Shown here: piece after piece, positions 23,045-34,510 of the stretch | Layout of the letters: each line of letters begins with the position of its first letter | Position numbering within the stretch: position 1 is the stretch's first letter | Assembly: GCA_002270565.1 (NCBI GenBank) | Contig: NQMI01000012.1 | Coordinates: forward strand, 201,921-265,920 | Origin: Stenocarpella maydis | Taxonomy: Eukaryota; Ascomycota; Sordariomycetes; Diaporthales; Diaporthaceae | Direction of reading: 5' to 3' | DNA: 64,000 nt | Position numbers and translations under genes: made by a program | Notes under the pieces: generated by a model | What the model was told of the DNA's origin: nothing | Database searches by the model: none | What the model saw: only the letters and a program-made list of their open reading frames with translations

Positions 23045-26000
23045 AATCAGCCCGGGGTCTTGTGAGCTCAAGACTTATTTATATAGGTCGAATAGGGATT
23101 TTGTAAACATAGGTATGAGAGTACGGGTATGGGTGGAATTGTAAGTAACACGGCGTCTTCAACAGCGCAGTTGGGGCTCCGTGTGGACTCGGATTTCTTT
23201 TTGGGGGGGGGGTTCCCTCTCCTGGGTTGGACTCGGTGTGTTACTGATCTGTGCTGCGCTCGGCCCGGGGGACTGTGTGAAAACGAAAGTGTGGTTGTTC
23301 AAATTGCAAGTAAAGACAGAATATAGCCTGCTGATTGTCGGACAGGCTCGCTGAAGGGGTCGAAGCAATGTCCTGGTGGCTGCGCAGAGAGGGTGAGATG
23401 TGTACTCGGTATATGTTGCAAGGAGAGGCGGGAGGCTAGGACTTATTAGGCCAGTCCGATATTGACGGGACGAGGCAGAGGCAAAACGCTAGGGACTCTG
23501 GGCGACGGATGGATTGATTGATTTGACTGACCGGGTCGACTAGCAAGACGCGGGCGAGCAGGGCGAGTGGGAGGTGGTTTTAGGGTGGGCCAGGCTGGGG
23601 GGCCCTCGTTCCTTTTCTCTCTCTCCCTCTGTCGCCTGCAGCCTCCATGGAGTCTCAGCATACACAAGAGTCCCACTCCCAATATTGCCCTCCAGCAAAG
23701 CCCCAGAGCCCGAGGCCTGCTCTCGCTAGGCCAGGCAATAAGGAGGCGGTGCATCATCAGCGACGTGCCCGCTTGTTGGCCGAAGGGATCTTGGCAGCGT
23801 GGGCTAACAATGCACAGTGCACCGGTTGGACGTGGTACCGCACCTCCGTACCCTCCAGTGCTCATGGATGGTGATACGGGCGGCCGGCGGGGCCTACTTT
23901 TACACTAGTTAATATTCTTGGTGGTAAGCAGGCTGGCAGGCTGGCAGGCTATGGATCTACACAGTAGAGTCTGACAACCATAACCTTAAGTTACCAGTTT
24001 TACAATTGGTTCCCGGTCTGGCGTCTCGTCTGCCGCCTCAGGTATCTACAAAGGGCAACAGATTACCGAGGCAGATCAACGCGAGGACATCGCATCTGCT
24101 TCTCGACGGAAAACTCAATCTGTCCTGACCCTCTCCTTACTGCACCACGGCCAGTCAATCGTCAGTCACACCGGACTGGAACCGACAATCTGGCTCGCTA
24201 CATGCCATTTGTGACTCGCATGTCTCGTCAGGCCCGGCTCGTGGGACCTTGCTCCTGGACCAGTGGACACAGGCGGGCCGACGAGGGAGACTTCAGACGG
24301 GATGACACAGAACTCTGAGGTCGCCAGTCAGAACCACACCTGCATGATATCTCTCTAGGCGCCGCCGGCTCTGTATACCAAGCAAGTGTAGTGTACACTT
24401 TGGTAGACTAGTAGACGCCTTGCTGCATGCCTTATTTAGCCCAGGACTCGGCCCGCCAGCCCGCCAGCCCGCCCGAGCGGTGGAACAGTCCGAGCTGGAG
24501 CTACCGACAGACAGCCCCGGTCATGACGCTGCCGAGAGCAGCAGGTGCAGCAGCAGCAGCGAATACGCGTGTGCATAGCGTATAGCTTCTCCCGCGAACG
24601 CAGGTCCATAGTCAGTATCAATACCAGCCTCCCATATACAATCCCATACCAGAAATCAGGGTCGAGACATCTAAAACCACGAGGCTGCGTGATATTCCGT
24701 GTAAACGGGGCCAACCTGCCAGGGCGTGCAGGGCTGGGCCCGTCGATTAGGCGCAGATCAACCCTGAGCTTCGGATGAGTTTCAAGAACCGTCAGCCAAG
24801 GAGGGCCAGTGCATCGCACTCCGGGCAACCAGGGCAACTTATTCTGCCAGGGTGCTAATGCAGGGCACCAAACAGGCACAGGCAATTGGCTCTGTCAGGA
24901 AAGAAAAGGGCCTCCAGCTCCTCAGGAGACGGAAACATTTGCAAGTACAAGACGCGACGCTTTTCGTACGTAGTGCAGAGCAATGGCAGGCTGTGAGTAT
25001 TGTGTCAAGACGCCGAGGTGTATCAGCAGTGTCTGCTCTACCACTCGACGGCCGACATACACAAACTTCGACACGCCTGGCCGCCACCAATCAGGAAGCG
25101 CCAGCCAGACCCCGTCCCAGCACCGGATTACATGTTCTCTCATTCTTTGTGCCCACCGCGTAGGACCAGGGACTTCTTTCCCTGCTTGTCTTAGACAGGG
25201 AGAAAGCAGAAGGGGGGGGGGCAAAAAAAAAGCCACCGTCTCTCCGAAGGCCCGGACAAACCTTTCGGAGTACAAGATGCGCGAGACCGCCCTTCCTTCA
25301 ACAACACACACACACACACTGTGCGACCTGTTAAGGTCAGAACGCGCAATCTGCAGCCTACACAGCCACCAAGAGAGAGCGTAGAGTGTTCTTGGCTGAG
25401 GGGGCGGGTGGTCTACTCTGCCCAACGAGAGACCAAGCTTCGGCTGCGGGGCGGGGGCACGGAGGGAGGTCAACTGGTACTGTGCAGCCTCTCTGTCACT
25501 TCCCCAGAAATACCGGGTGGTGACGGCAGAACAGCGGCGGAGCGATCGGTAGAAGCGGCCTGGCCTGGAAATCTGACTTGGCCTTGATGTTGTGTGTTGT
25601 ATGTGTGTGGGTAATAAGTGGTGGGTGCGTACCTATTCCTCCCAGCCTTCCAAGCCCGCTGCGGACACTGACCGGCTGCTGCCAAGCTTGGGATGACGAG
25701 TCCTGCAAGGCGCGGCACTGGTTCTTTTGCTTCGCCTTTTGTCCTCTTTTTCAAGCTTTGGGGTTACTACTGCGCCCACCAGAATTGGCCTGCCGGTTTC
25801 GACATCGCCCTCCACTGGTGACGATTCCTATGCCAAGACGGCCGTAAATACGCGCGCAAACTACGCGAGGCGCGCAGCCCGAGCTTCTACTCGCTCCGCT
25901 CGGGGCATTTTGTGGTTCTTAAGTCCGGGCGAACGTCTTTGATGAGCAACTCTCGATTGTGTATGAACTCAAGAAGTACACCACTCCGATTCAATCCGCC

Positions 26001-26145
26001 CTCCGCGGCCGGGAGATATCACGTTGATATTATGGACATCACCGTATGTGGACTACCCAATCATCATTACCAGAACTGGCTGCCGAGACCTATAGACCTG
26101 TACAGGTCTGCCGCAAGCTACCGCATCAACGCCGGCCTCACGCGC
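23045..26145. other. 3.1 kb region without a recognisable gene
   Basis: The promoter of the ADAM gene is at its left; the acetyl-CoA synthetase 3' end is at its right. Open frames up to 183 codons occur on both strands but overlap each other and show no domain. Simple tracts: GGCAGGCTGG at 23930-23950, G runs at 23204-23212 and 25214-25221, and CA repeats at 25303-25318. I see no RNA gene or mobile element. Confidence 0.45.
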
Positions 26146-28512
26146 TCACTTCTTCCGGTCGCTGTGGACGATAGTGATGATCTTCTCGACCACCGTCGGG
26201 TCCGACAGCGTTGAGATGTCCCCAAGCTGGTCCTCCTCGCCAGCCAGGATCTTCCTCATGATACGCCGCATGATCTTGCCCGACCGGGTCTTGGGCAGGT
26301 CCGGCACGATGTAGACGGCCTTGGGCGCGGCGAACGGCCCGATGCTCTTACGCACCTGCAGGATGAACTCCTTGCGGAGGGCGTCGCTCGCCTCGCTGCC
26401 GTCCTTGATGGCCACAAACGCGTTGACGGCCTGGCCCGTCAGCTCGTCGTTGATACCCACCACCGCGGCTTCGGCGATGGCGTGGTGCTCGATCAGGGCG
26501 GCCTCGATCTCGGCGGTTGACAGACGGTGGCCAGACACATTGACGACGTCGTCGACACGGCCACGGATCCAGTAGAATCCCTCGTGGTCTCGGCCGGCAC
26601 CATCACCGGTAAACTGCAAGCTGTTAGCAATAGCACCGGCGACCAGTGGCGGGGTTGTACTCACGTAGTAGCCCTTGTACACGTTCAGGTATGTATCCAT
26701 ATAACGCTTGTGCGCGCCGTACACTGTACGTGCCATGCTTGGCCATGGCTGCTTGAATGCGAGGACACCCTCCACGTCGTTGCCGTGGATCTCCTCACCG
26801 GAAACAGGGTCGATGATGGCGGGCTCAATACCGAAGAAGGGGAGAGATGCAGAGCCGGGCTTTGTTGGCGTCACTCCTGCAAGGGGGGTGATAACGTTGG
26901 ACCCGGTCTCGGTCTGCCAGTAAGTCTATACAAAGGGTCAATATCACGAGGTGGCCTTTTGACAAGATGAGGCGGTGGGGGTGGTAGCTTACGTCGACGA
27001 TTTGGGCCTCCTCCTTTCCGACAACCTCAAAGTACCACTTCCATACCTCAGCAGCGATAGGCTCACCGACAGAGCCAAGTACTCGAAGGTGGCTCATCTT
27101 GCTCTTCACGAAGTGGTCGCCAGCGCGCTTGAGCAGCCGCAGTGCGGTCGGTGCCACGTAGAACTGTGTCACCTGGTGCTTGTCGATAATCTCCCAGTAT
27201 CTCGAGAAGTTGGGGTATGCTGGTGTGCCCTCGAACACGACTGTTGAAACACCGAGCAGCAGAGGTGCGTAGACAACGTAGGTGTGCCCTGTGATCCAGC
27301 CGACGTCTCCACCACAGAAGTAGCGATCGCCATCGTGGATGTCGAAGACGTACTTGCCCGTCATGGCGGCACCCAGCAGGTAGCCGCCGGTGGTGTGCAA
27401 GACGCCCTTGGGCTTCCCGGTGGACCCCGAGGTATACAGGAGGAAAAGTGGGTCCTCAGAGTTCATAGGCTCAGGCGCAATGTATGCTGGCCACTTCTCG
27501 ACCTCCTCGTGCCACCACCAATCCCTGCCCTTGGTGAATGGTACGTCGGCCCCGGTGCGCTTGTATACAAGTACGTGACTGACGTCGGGGCACTGCTTCA
27601 GGGCATCATCCACGATCTTCTTGGTGCCAATGAGCTTGCCACCACGCTTGCCCTCGTCGGTGGTGATGACAACCTTAGACTGGGCATCTATGACACGGTC
27701 GCGGAGCGAGTCTGACGAGAAACCGGCGAACACGACAGAGTGGACGGCTCCGATACGGGTGATAGCCAGAAGGGCAATGAGAGCCTCGGGGATCATGGGC
27801 AGGTAGACGGCAACTGTGTCACCCTTCTTGACGCCCATCTGCTTCAGCACCCAGGCGGTCCTGCAGACCTCGCGGAGCAGCTCGGAATAGGTGAGATTCC
27901 GGCCCTCGCTCGGCTCGTCGGCCTCGTAGATGATGGCGACGCGGTCGGGGTCCTTGGCGGCATGGCGGTCCACGCAGTTGTACGAGGCGTTCAGCTCGCC
28001 CTCGAGGAACCAGGCATTGTCGCCGTTCTCGAGGCTCCCGGAGTGCACAGTCTGGAAGTCCTTGGACCAGGAGAGGAGCTCCCTCGCCTTGGTGCCCCAG
28101 AACTTATGTGGCTCCGTAATAGACTGCTTGTAGAGTTGCTGGTACTCCTCCAGGCCTGATCCATCTCGTCAGCGGTGTGATTCCAGCACTGGGGTGTAAT
28201 TTCACAACACATTGCAGACTTACCGGACAGGTGAGGTTTGCTGGGATGCTCTGTAGGGTTGCGGTTAGCACGAAAGCGGTCCACATGGCCTCGAACGTTG
28301 CATTGCACGTACTGTCAAGCATCTTCTGAGGGGGGTCTATTAGCAGCATCTGTCAGCATCCTTTTAACAAAAGACTCGTTGCTGTGAGGAACCCGAGAAG
28401 TTGCCCAACAGACAACCTTTCCTGGCGTGTTTGGGGCACGGGACAACTCACGGAATGTGTCGACCTCATGGGCCTCTGCGACCACTGGGGCCTTGGGCGC
28501 GCCTTCAGCCAT
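26146..28512 (-). CDS. facA: Acetyl-CoA synthetase (acetate-CoA ligase)
   Basis: Six exons on the minus strand: 28452-28512, 28313-28336 (24 nt), 28224-28250 (27 nt), 26993-28155, 26665-26925, 26146-26613; 667 residues, the usual ACS length. The two tiny exons restore PPQKMLD and [10 protein letters not shown], which lead into [12 protein letters not shown]. The AMP-binding core is [11 protein letters not shown]; the adenylate-forming motifs [23 protein letters not shown] and [19 protein letters not shown] follow; the acetylatable lysine motif [11 protein letters not shown] is near the C-terminus. It makes acetyl-CoA from acetate, ATP and CoA in cytosol/nucleus and is needed for growth on acetate (FacA in Aspergillus, ACU-5 in Neurospora). 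I checked no FacB sites. Fully intact. Confidence 0.97.
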
Positions 28513-30272
28513 GACGGACAATGGCGGGCGTGAATATGTATGTTATGGTGGTGGTGGTGGTGGTTGTGGTGGTGCAGTTGGTGATGGCGGGGTAGCTGTT
28601 GGAGTGAGCCAGGGATGTCAGAGGCGTGATGTCTGGTCTCAGCGCGCAGGTCTCGGCCTCGGGAGTCGGAGAGGATGAACGTGAGGCTTCTGGAGCTGGC
28701 CGGGAAGGATGCGAGAGGGACCAAGACACTTGCTTGGGTCTTCAGACGTGGAGGAAACGGAGGGGTTGGAAAATGGAAGGATCAAAAGAGAGAGGCCCAA
28801 CTCAAGCCGCCTCGGGCGAGGTTAGGGGGTAGCTTTGTATTAAGTCGCTCGTGAGAAGCCAGACCACCGGTTGCTGGAGACTTAGTCACTCGATCACTCA
28901 ATTCTCGAAGTTCGCGCTTCTCCTGCCTTCTGCCCACAGGGCAAGCGTGCATGCATGCAGGACCCCTCGTCCCTTGTGTCCGACGACTGCCTTTTCGGGA
29001 CTGGATTCCCACCCACCACGACGGGGGCCCTCGAGCTAGTGTGAGGGATTCCACCCGGCCGGGATTGACACCCCACTGCCATGAGGTGAGGAGCAAGCGC
29101 GCACACAACCAGCTTTTCCTTCTGTCCGGACTCCCGTCCCTCGATCAGATGAGCCCCTACCCAGGCCTGTGAGGCACCAACCACGTTTGCCCAGGCTCCA
29201 ACCGGCAGGCCACCACGCAGCAACGGAGCCTCACGAGACAGGTGAGGGCTCTCGCTCTCACTCACGTCTTGTTGTTGTTTTGTCGCCCGAGGGTGGCTGC
29301 TAACTCAATGCAATGCGAAGTCGTGGTTTTCCATGCATCGCGCCTCGACGTCTGAGCCCGAGAACCGAGGGCCCGAAATCCCCATTAACTCTGGCCATTA
29401 TCTGACCATGGGGCTCCTAAGTCGGCCTCCGCTGTGACGGGGACCTGCCCTCTGCCAGAGAGATTGTTGGGGTTTCTGCTTGTCTACGGATTTGGCAATC
29501 CAGCGGGCAGATCCTTGGGATGCGTCACTCTGCCTGCGTAGCCTGGCTCATCGCCAGATCTTGGGCGTAAAAACGTCCGACACCTGCCCAGGTTCAGCCC
29601 CCCCTTCCATGCTCTGGCCAGACCCCTGTGTCCTCCCCCTCGGTCTCCATCCTCGACAACGCAGGATGCGATATCGCCCCGCGCAGTGACGAGATGCAGC
29701 TTGTAAGACCAGCCCGAACAGATGCTCGGTAAAGGTAGAGGCGCCTAGCCGGCCGCACGCCATCACGTCCAAAGAAGCTTTCGGGACAACGGTAGAAAGA
29801 CGGTTTGACAACCAGCCCTGGCAGATCCAGTGCATCTTTCGAAGCCACATGCGACCCTTGCAACCCCTTCAGGCCCGGTGCCCGGGAGCTGATGGGGGGT
29901 GTTCTTGATCCAGCCCATCCAGCCGCTAGGGAAAGCCAAGAACAAAGCCAGGCAGGCCAAGCTACTCCCAAGTCCTCGTAAGCTTCCCCGCATCCATCCT
30001 TCTGCTGGCCTGGGGTAGCGCCGACGCGGTAGTCTAAGACTGGCCGAGATAAATCGTGGGGAGGTGGGCACGCGGCCTTGGGGTACACTGGACAACCGGG
30101 CCCTGTGATATATTATTGCGCATTGTAGCAGGCGGCCGACAGGATTGCATGGTCGCATTCGAAATATCAAAGAGCGTGTAGACGTCCGCTTTGGTCTCTC
30201 GAGCCGGCCCACGTGCTCTGAATTCCGGCTTGATGCTGGATAGTGGTGCTGGATGGGGCCAATGTGCAGTGG
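28513..30272. other. Acetyl-CoA synthetase promoter and spacer before the transposon island
   Basis: A CCA/GGT trinucleotide tract (28551-28576) lies about 40 bp upstream of the ACS start. The remainder is of normal GC content, with no recognisable gene and no sign of RIP up to the TA at 30273. Confidence 0.5.
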
Positions 30273-30274
30273 TA

Positions 30275-30311
30275 GAGTGCCCCCCCGGGCAGCTGAATAC
30301 CCCCCCCTATT
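30275..30311 (+). repeat. Left terminal inverted repeat of the Fot1/pogo-like element
   Basis: It starts GAGTGCCCCCCC just after TA (30273-30274) and ends in a C run plus TATT. It matches the reverse complement of 39972-40007 except for one C/T difference and one C in the homopolymer. Confidence 0.92.
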
Positions 30312-30952
30312 AAACACTATATCACGATGAATTTGCAAACGGAAATTATGGTGTTACACACTTAATTCTGAAGCTATTTAGACTGTTTTAAGCCGAAATT
30401 GATGCTCAAGTTCCTCTTCACGATAGGCTGTAGTTAGAAGGCTTGCAGCAGCCAATTCCTCTTTTATAGCCGGCCTAGAAGGTCGCCGGTGCCAAGAGGG
30501 GGTCTGATTATTCCCTATAGCCCGTGCTATATTAATAAATATCTCATTAGGCTATCGCTCTAGTTATTAATATTTTTAAGGCTAAAGTTCTTAATTTGCT
30601 AGCTAAAGATATTTATTTTTATCTTTAAGTATAGCAATTTAAGTAAATATAAGATTTATTACTTTATAAAGCTTATTACTATAGATCTGGATATTGCATT
30701 ATAAGAGATTATTACTATTCCTAAGTAGGGCCCTATATAATAAAGCAGCTTTTAAGGCCTTTATTAGTATAGTAAGTATATTATAGTTTTAATTACTTAG
30801 TATTTTGGTATTTTCAGTCTCTAAAATACTTAGAATAGCACCCTAAACCTCCTCTTAACTTAGCAGTCCCTCCAGAACCTTCCCCAGGTTAAAAAATACT
30901 ATTCCAGTATAGAAAAAGCCTGCTTAAATGTTATTTAAGATTATTACCTTCT

Positions 30953-31422
30953 TGTAATGATTAGAGGGTTCCGAGTTACCTAAAGCCTAAGGAATTAAGG
31001 GTTTATATTTGGAATATATTACAATACAATAGGTAAGCAATATTTGTTTAACTAATAATAATTACTAGCTATAAGGCTATCCAGTAGGTAAACTAAATAC
31101 TTAAATTAATAACTAAAGAGTTTATTCTATAAAAGCTATCTACTATAGTAATAACTATATCCTTATATATTCTGACTCTTCTATCATATAGAGAGGGTAG
31201 CTTGCTAGGCTTATAGCCAGAGGCTGCAAGCATTACAAGCTAGGCTCACCAGGCTCAACTAGCTTATTGCCAAGCACTACAAGCATTACAAGCCAAACCC
31301 TAACCCTAGGAGGGTTGTGCGTTACTAGCCCATCAGGTATCTGGCTAGCTTGGGAGCTACCTCGCTGGTACTAGGGGTGCTTTTTATGGTAGTTAGCTGC
31401 CAGCCTTTAGTAGTTTATAATA
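30953..31422 (-). repeat. Left (3') LTR of the Gypsy element
   Basis: About 470 bp. It aligns with 37798-38209 along its length (TTAGAGGGTT start, CCAAACCCTAACCCT internal block, CAGCCTT...GTTTATAA end). It holds about 50 bp (near 31207-31255) not present in the other copy and is more heavily mutated toward A/T at its 3' half. Confidence 0.85.
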
Positions 31423-31996
31423 CTATCTCCCTCCTTATATCTTTTATCCTTAAAGATATTCTATAAGCAACCTCCATTCTTCTAGCTATTATTATACCTT
31501 CCTAATCCATTATATTATTTAGGGTTAAAGACTTTAGAATTATAAAACCTTCCTATTATTTTAATAAGGTTATATAATGTAATTCTCTTCTTTCCTTTAT
31601 CCTTTAGAGCGCTATTAATATATATCTATATTTCTTTCATAATAGTTAAAGTATTAAGTTATATAAGGTTTTATCTTAAGATTCTAGTTGCTATTATAAG
31701 TGCGTTAAGTAATAGGAATTTAAACATAATATATTAGATATAGATAACTCTTAAGACCTGCTTTAGATCTCCGTATAATACTAGAAGGTTAAGGATAAAC
31801 TAAAGGCTGGTTTAGAAGAGCATCATTTAGCAGGGGCTAAGGTGGAGCATCTTATTAAGTAAAAGTATATATAGTGCAAGAAGATATTGTAAGCTATTCA
31901 TTATGGTTTATTAAACCTGGATGAGCTAGATTATATAGAAAAGGTAGATGCTAAGGCCAAGTATGTGCGTATTATTAAGTAATTTGCTAAGGTTGT

Positions 31997-32522
31997 TGTT
32001 AAACGGAACCGCTCAGCAAGGAGTTACCCTAGACTTGCGAGTCAGGCGATTTTCGCTAAGTACGCCCAGTGCGTGCGTGACGCAAGATGAGTTTGGTGGC
32101 CGTGAGTCGATTATTTTGGCCTGCATTTGCACCTTAATTCAGACCTCTGCATTACCCTTATTTCTTACCCAAAAAGTATATAACTTAGTTCATTGGATAG
32201 CTTGATTTCTAAAGTTTATGTAGAGTTAATTTGGGCATTATTAGGGCTATAGTTAGCTGGTTGCTTGGAACCAAAGATGGTGTATCGGAAGGGCGAATTT
32301 TCCAGCTTTTTGCAAACTTGCACTAGAGCCTACCGCAGCATGCCCGCAGGTGAGACGATGTCAGAGGGTATATAAGGAGGGCTTATAGAAGCCCAACTTA
32401 ATTCAACATAAAGTTATCCAGACCATTATCAATCATCCCAATTCGCCTTAAAGTACCATATTACGACCCTGTCGGAAAATACACGCTGAATTGTATGCTA
32501 TTCTATAGTATATCTTTTCAGA
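31997..32522 (+). repeat. Solo-LTR-like repeat, copy 1
   Basis: It starts TGTTAAACGGAACC and is alignable with copies 2 and 3 to about 32507 (TTCTATAG); the last bases are diverged. A TATA box (TATATAA, 32369-32375) lies about three-quarters along. It has one AAGGAGTTACCCTAGACTT unit where the others have three. No matching target duplication is evident (GTTGT before, TATAT after). Confidence 0.75.
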
Positions 32523-32871
32523 TATATAATATATATTAGAAGGTTTTATTTTTATTATATAAGTTATACTAGCTAATAATATCTTTAACCTTCTTCTTAA
32601 GGTTAGGAATCTAGTAGTTTTATTAAATTTTCTTAAATATAGTTATAATGCCTTAGTAGCTATATGCTAGTATTTTATATATTTCCTTAATTAGCTCATT
32701 TTATTCTTTTAAATTAGTGGAGGTCTTCTGAGTTAGCAAGTTAACTTTAATTATAATATTAAGTTCTTAGTTAAGGATAAGGCTTCTATCTTCTTATGGT
32801 CTCAAGATTATTCATTCTATAGGTAATTCCTTATCTTAGTAGTTAGGTTTTCTGCTAAGTGCATCTGCCTT

Positions 32872-33450
32872 TCTGATAAATTTGTGGTATAAAATAGCAT
32901 TCAGTTCAGCGTGTGTGTATTTCAGCAGGGTCGCAGTATGGTACTCTAAGGCGAATTGAGACGATTAACAATAGTCTGGACAACTTTATATTAAATTAAG
33001 TTGGGCTTCTATAAGCCCTCCTTATATACCCTCTGACATCGTCTCACCTGCGGGCATGCTGCGGTAGGCTCTAGTGCAAGTTTGCAAAAAGCTGGAAAAT
33101 TCGCCCTTCCGATACACCATCTTTGGTTCCAAGCAACCAGCTAACTATAGCCCTAATAATGCCCAAATTAACTCTACATAAACTTTAGAAATCAAGCTAT
33201 CCAATGAACTAAGTTATATACTTTTTGGATAAGAAATAAGGGTAATGTAGAGGTCTGAAATTAAGGTATAAATGCAGACTAAAATAATCGACTTACGGCC
33301 ACCAAACTCATCTTATATCGCGTACGCACTGGGCATACTTAGCGAAATTCGCCTGACTCGCAAGTCTAGGGTAACTCCTTGCTAAAAAGTCTAGGGTAAC
33401 TCCTTGCATGAAGTCTAGGGTAACTCCTTGCTGAGCGGTTCTGTTTAACA
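32872..33450 (-). repeat. Solo-LTR-like repeat, copy 2 (inverted)
   Basis: A 579-bp inverted copy, tail-to-tail with copy 1 and about 350 bp from it. It is flanked by a perfect 5-bp duplication GCCTT (32867-32871 and 33451-33455). The TATA box is at 33022-33028 on the minus strand. It has three GGAGTTACCCTAGACTT units near its start. Confidence 0.85.
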
Positions 33451-34149
33451 GCCTTAATTCTATTTATATACATAACCTTAATGTTAAACTATAATAAGAA
33501 TTCTATATATCTAATTTATTACTTATTAAGGTTCTTAATTATTATAAAAATAGTAAGATTTTTAGTCTATGTAAAGCTTAATCTATTTCTTAGCTATAAT
33601 AAGGTAGTATTACTATTCCTAAAATATAAATACTATAGCTATAGAATTTTTATTAAGTATGATATATTGGGTATCTAATTTATTAAACTTCTTGCTAAAG
33701 TTTATAATAATATATATTCTTCCTTAAGCATCTTTTTAAGTAAGTTCTCTATTTATAGCATTATCTAAGGCATCTATATAGACTTTAAATTCTTTCTTTA
33801 GATCTACTTCTTTAAACATAAGGTCTTTTATAACTTTTTCCTTAAATATCTAAAAGGCTTATTATTTAATATCCATCTATCTAAAGATAAGGTCTTTCTT
33901 AATAAGGTCTATTAGTAGTTTTATAATATTACTATACTATATAATAAATTATTAATAGAAGTTAATGTATTCTAGGGACGCTCTAATATCTTTAATATTT
34001 ATAAGTTTTAGCTATTTCTAGATTGCTTTAACTTTTCTTTCTTATATTTTAATTCTTCTTAATTTAATTATATATCTAAGGTAGTTAACCTTTTATATAT
34101 ACTAGTTGCATTTTTCTAGTTTTATAAGGAGATTAGCATCTTAAAGGTT

Positions 34150-34510
34150 TTATAGTACTTTCTTAATATATCCCTTATAGTCTTTAAGGTTTTCTAAAAG
34201 GATAAGAATATTATTAAGATAGATAATAATAAAGATATTTAGGTACTTATATAGAGTATAGTTGATTATTTCTGAAAATAAAGCTAGTATATTAGTTAAT
34301 CTAAAGGGCATAATTATTATTTCATAATATCTATAGTGCATTCTAAATACTATCTTTTATTCTTCTCCTTCTTTTATTTAAATAAGGTTATAGCTATATT
34401 TTAAGTTAAGTATTATAAACCATTTTACTCCTCTAAGTTAATCTTATAGTTTCTTAATAAAGAGAAGAGGGTATTAGTTTTTAATTACAATATTATTAAG
34501 TTGCTAATAG
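34150..34510 (-). pseudogene. Reverse transcriptase relic (Ty3/Gypsy)
   Basis: The minus-strand open stretch reads YYEIIIMPFRLTN, then YKYLNIFIIIYLNNILI, which aligns with the Gypsy RT core where intact elements have MPFGLTNAP and YLDDIL. Both catalytic aspartates are asparagine (GAT to AAT), the change RIP makes. Upstream remnants of the LPLI...GAKWFT palm region lie in broken frames to about 34510. Catalytically dead. Confidence 0.85.

Noticed and set aside
23567..23908. Open frames at 23.4-25.6 kb as small genes
   Set aside because: Overlapping on several frames, low-complexity, with no domain or convincing splice structure.
31296..31308. Telomeric repeat as evidence of a chromosome end or fusion
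   Set aside because: The same motif sits at the same place in both LTRs of the Gypsy element.
33481..33678. Short Leu/Ile/Tyr-rich open frames in the AT island (also 35961-36191)
   Set aside because: They are products of A/T-rich composition inside the degraded Gypsy interior; no conserved motif.
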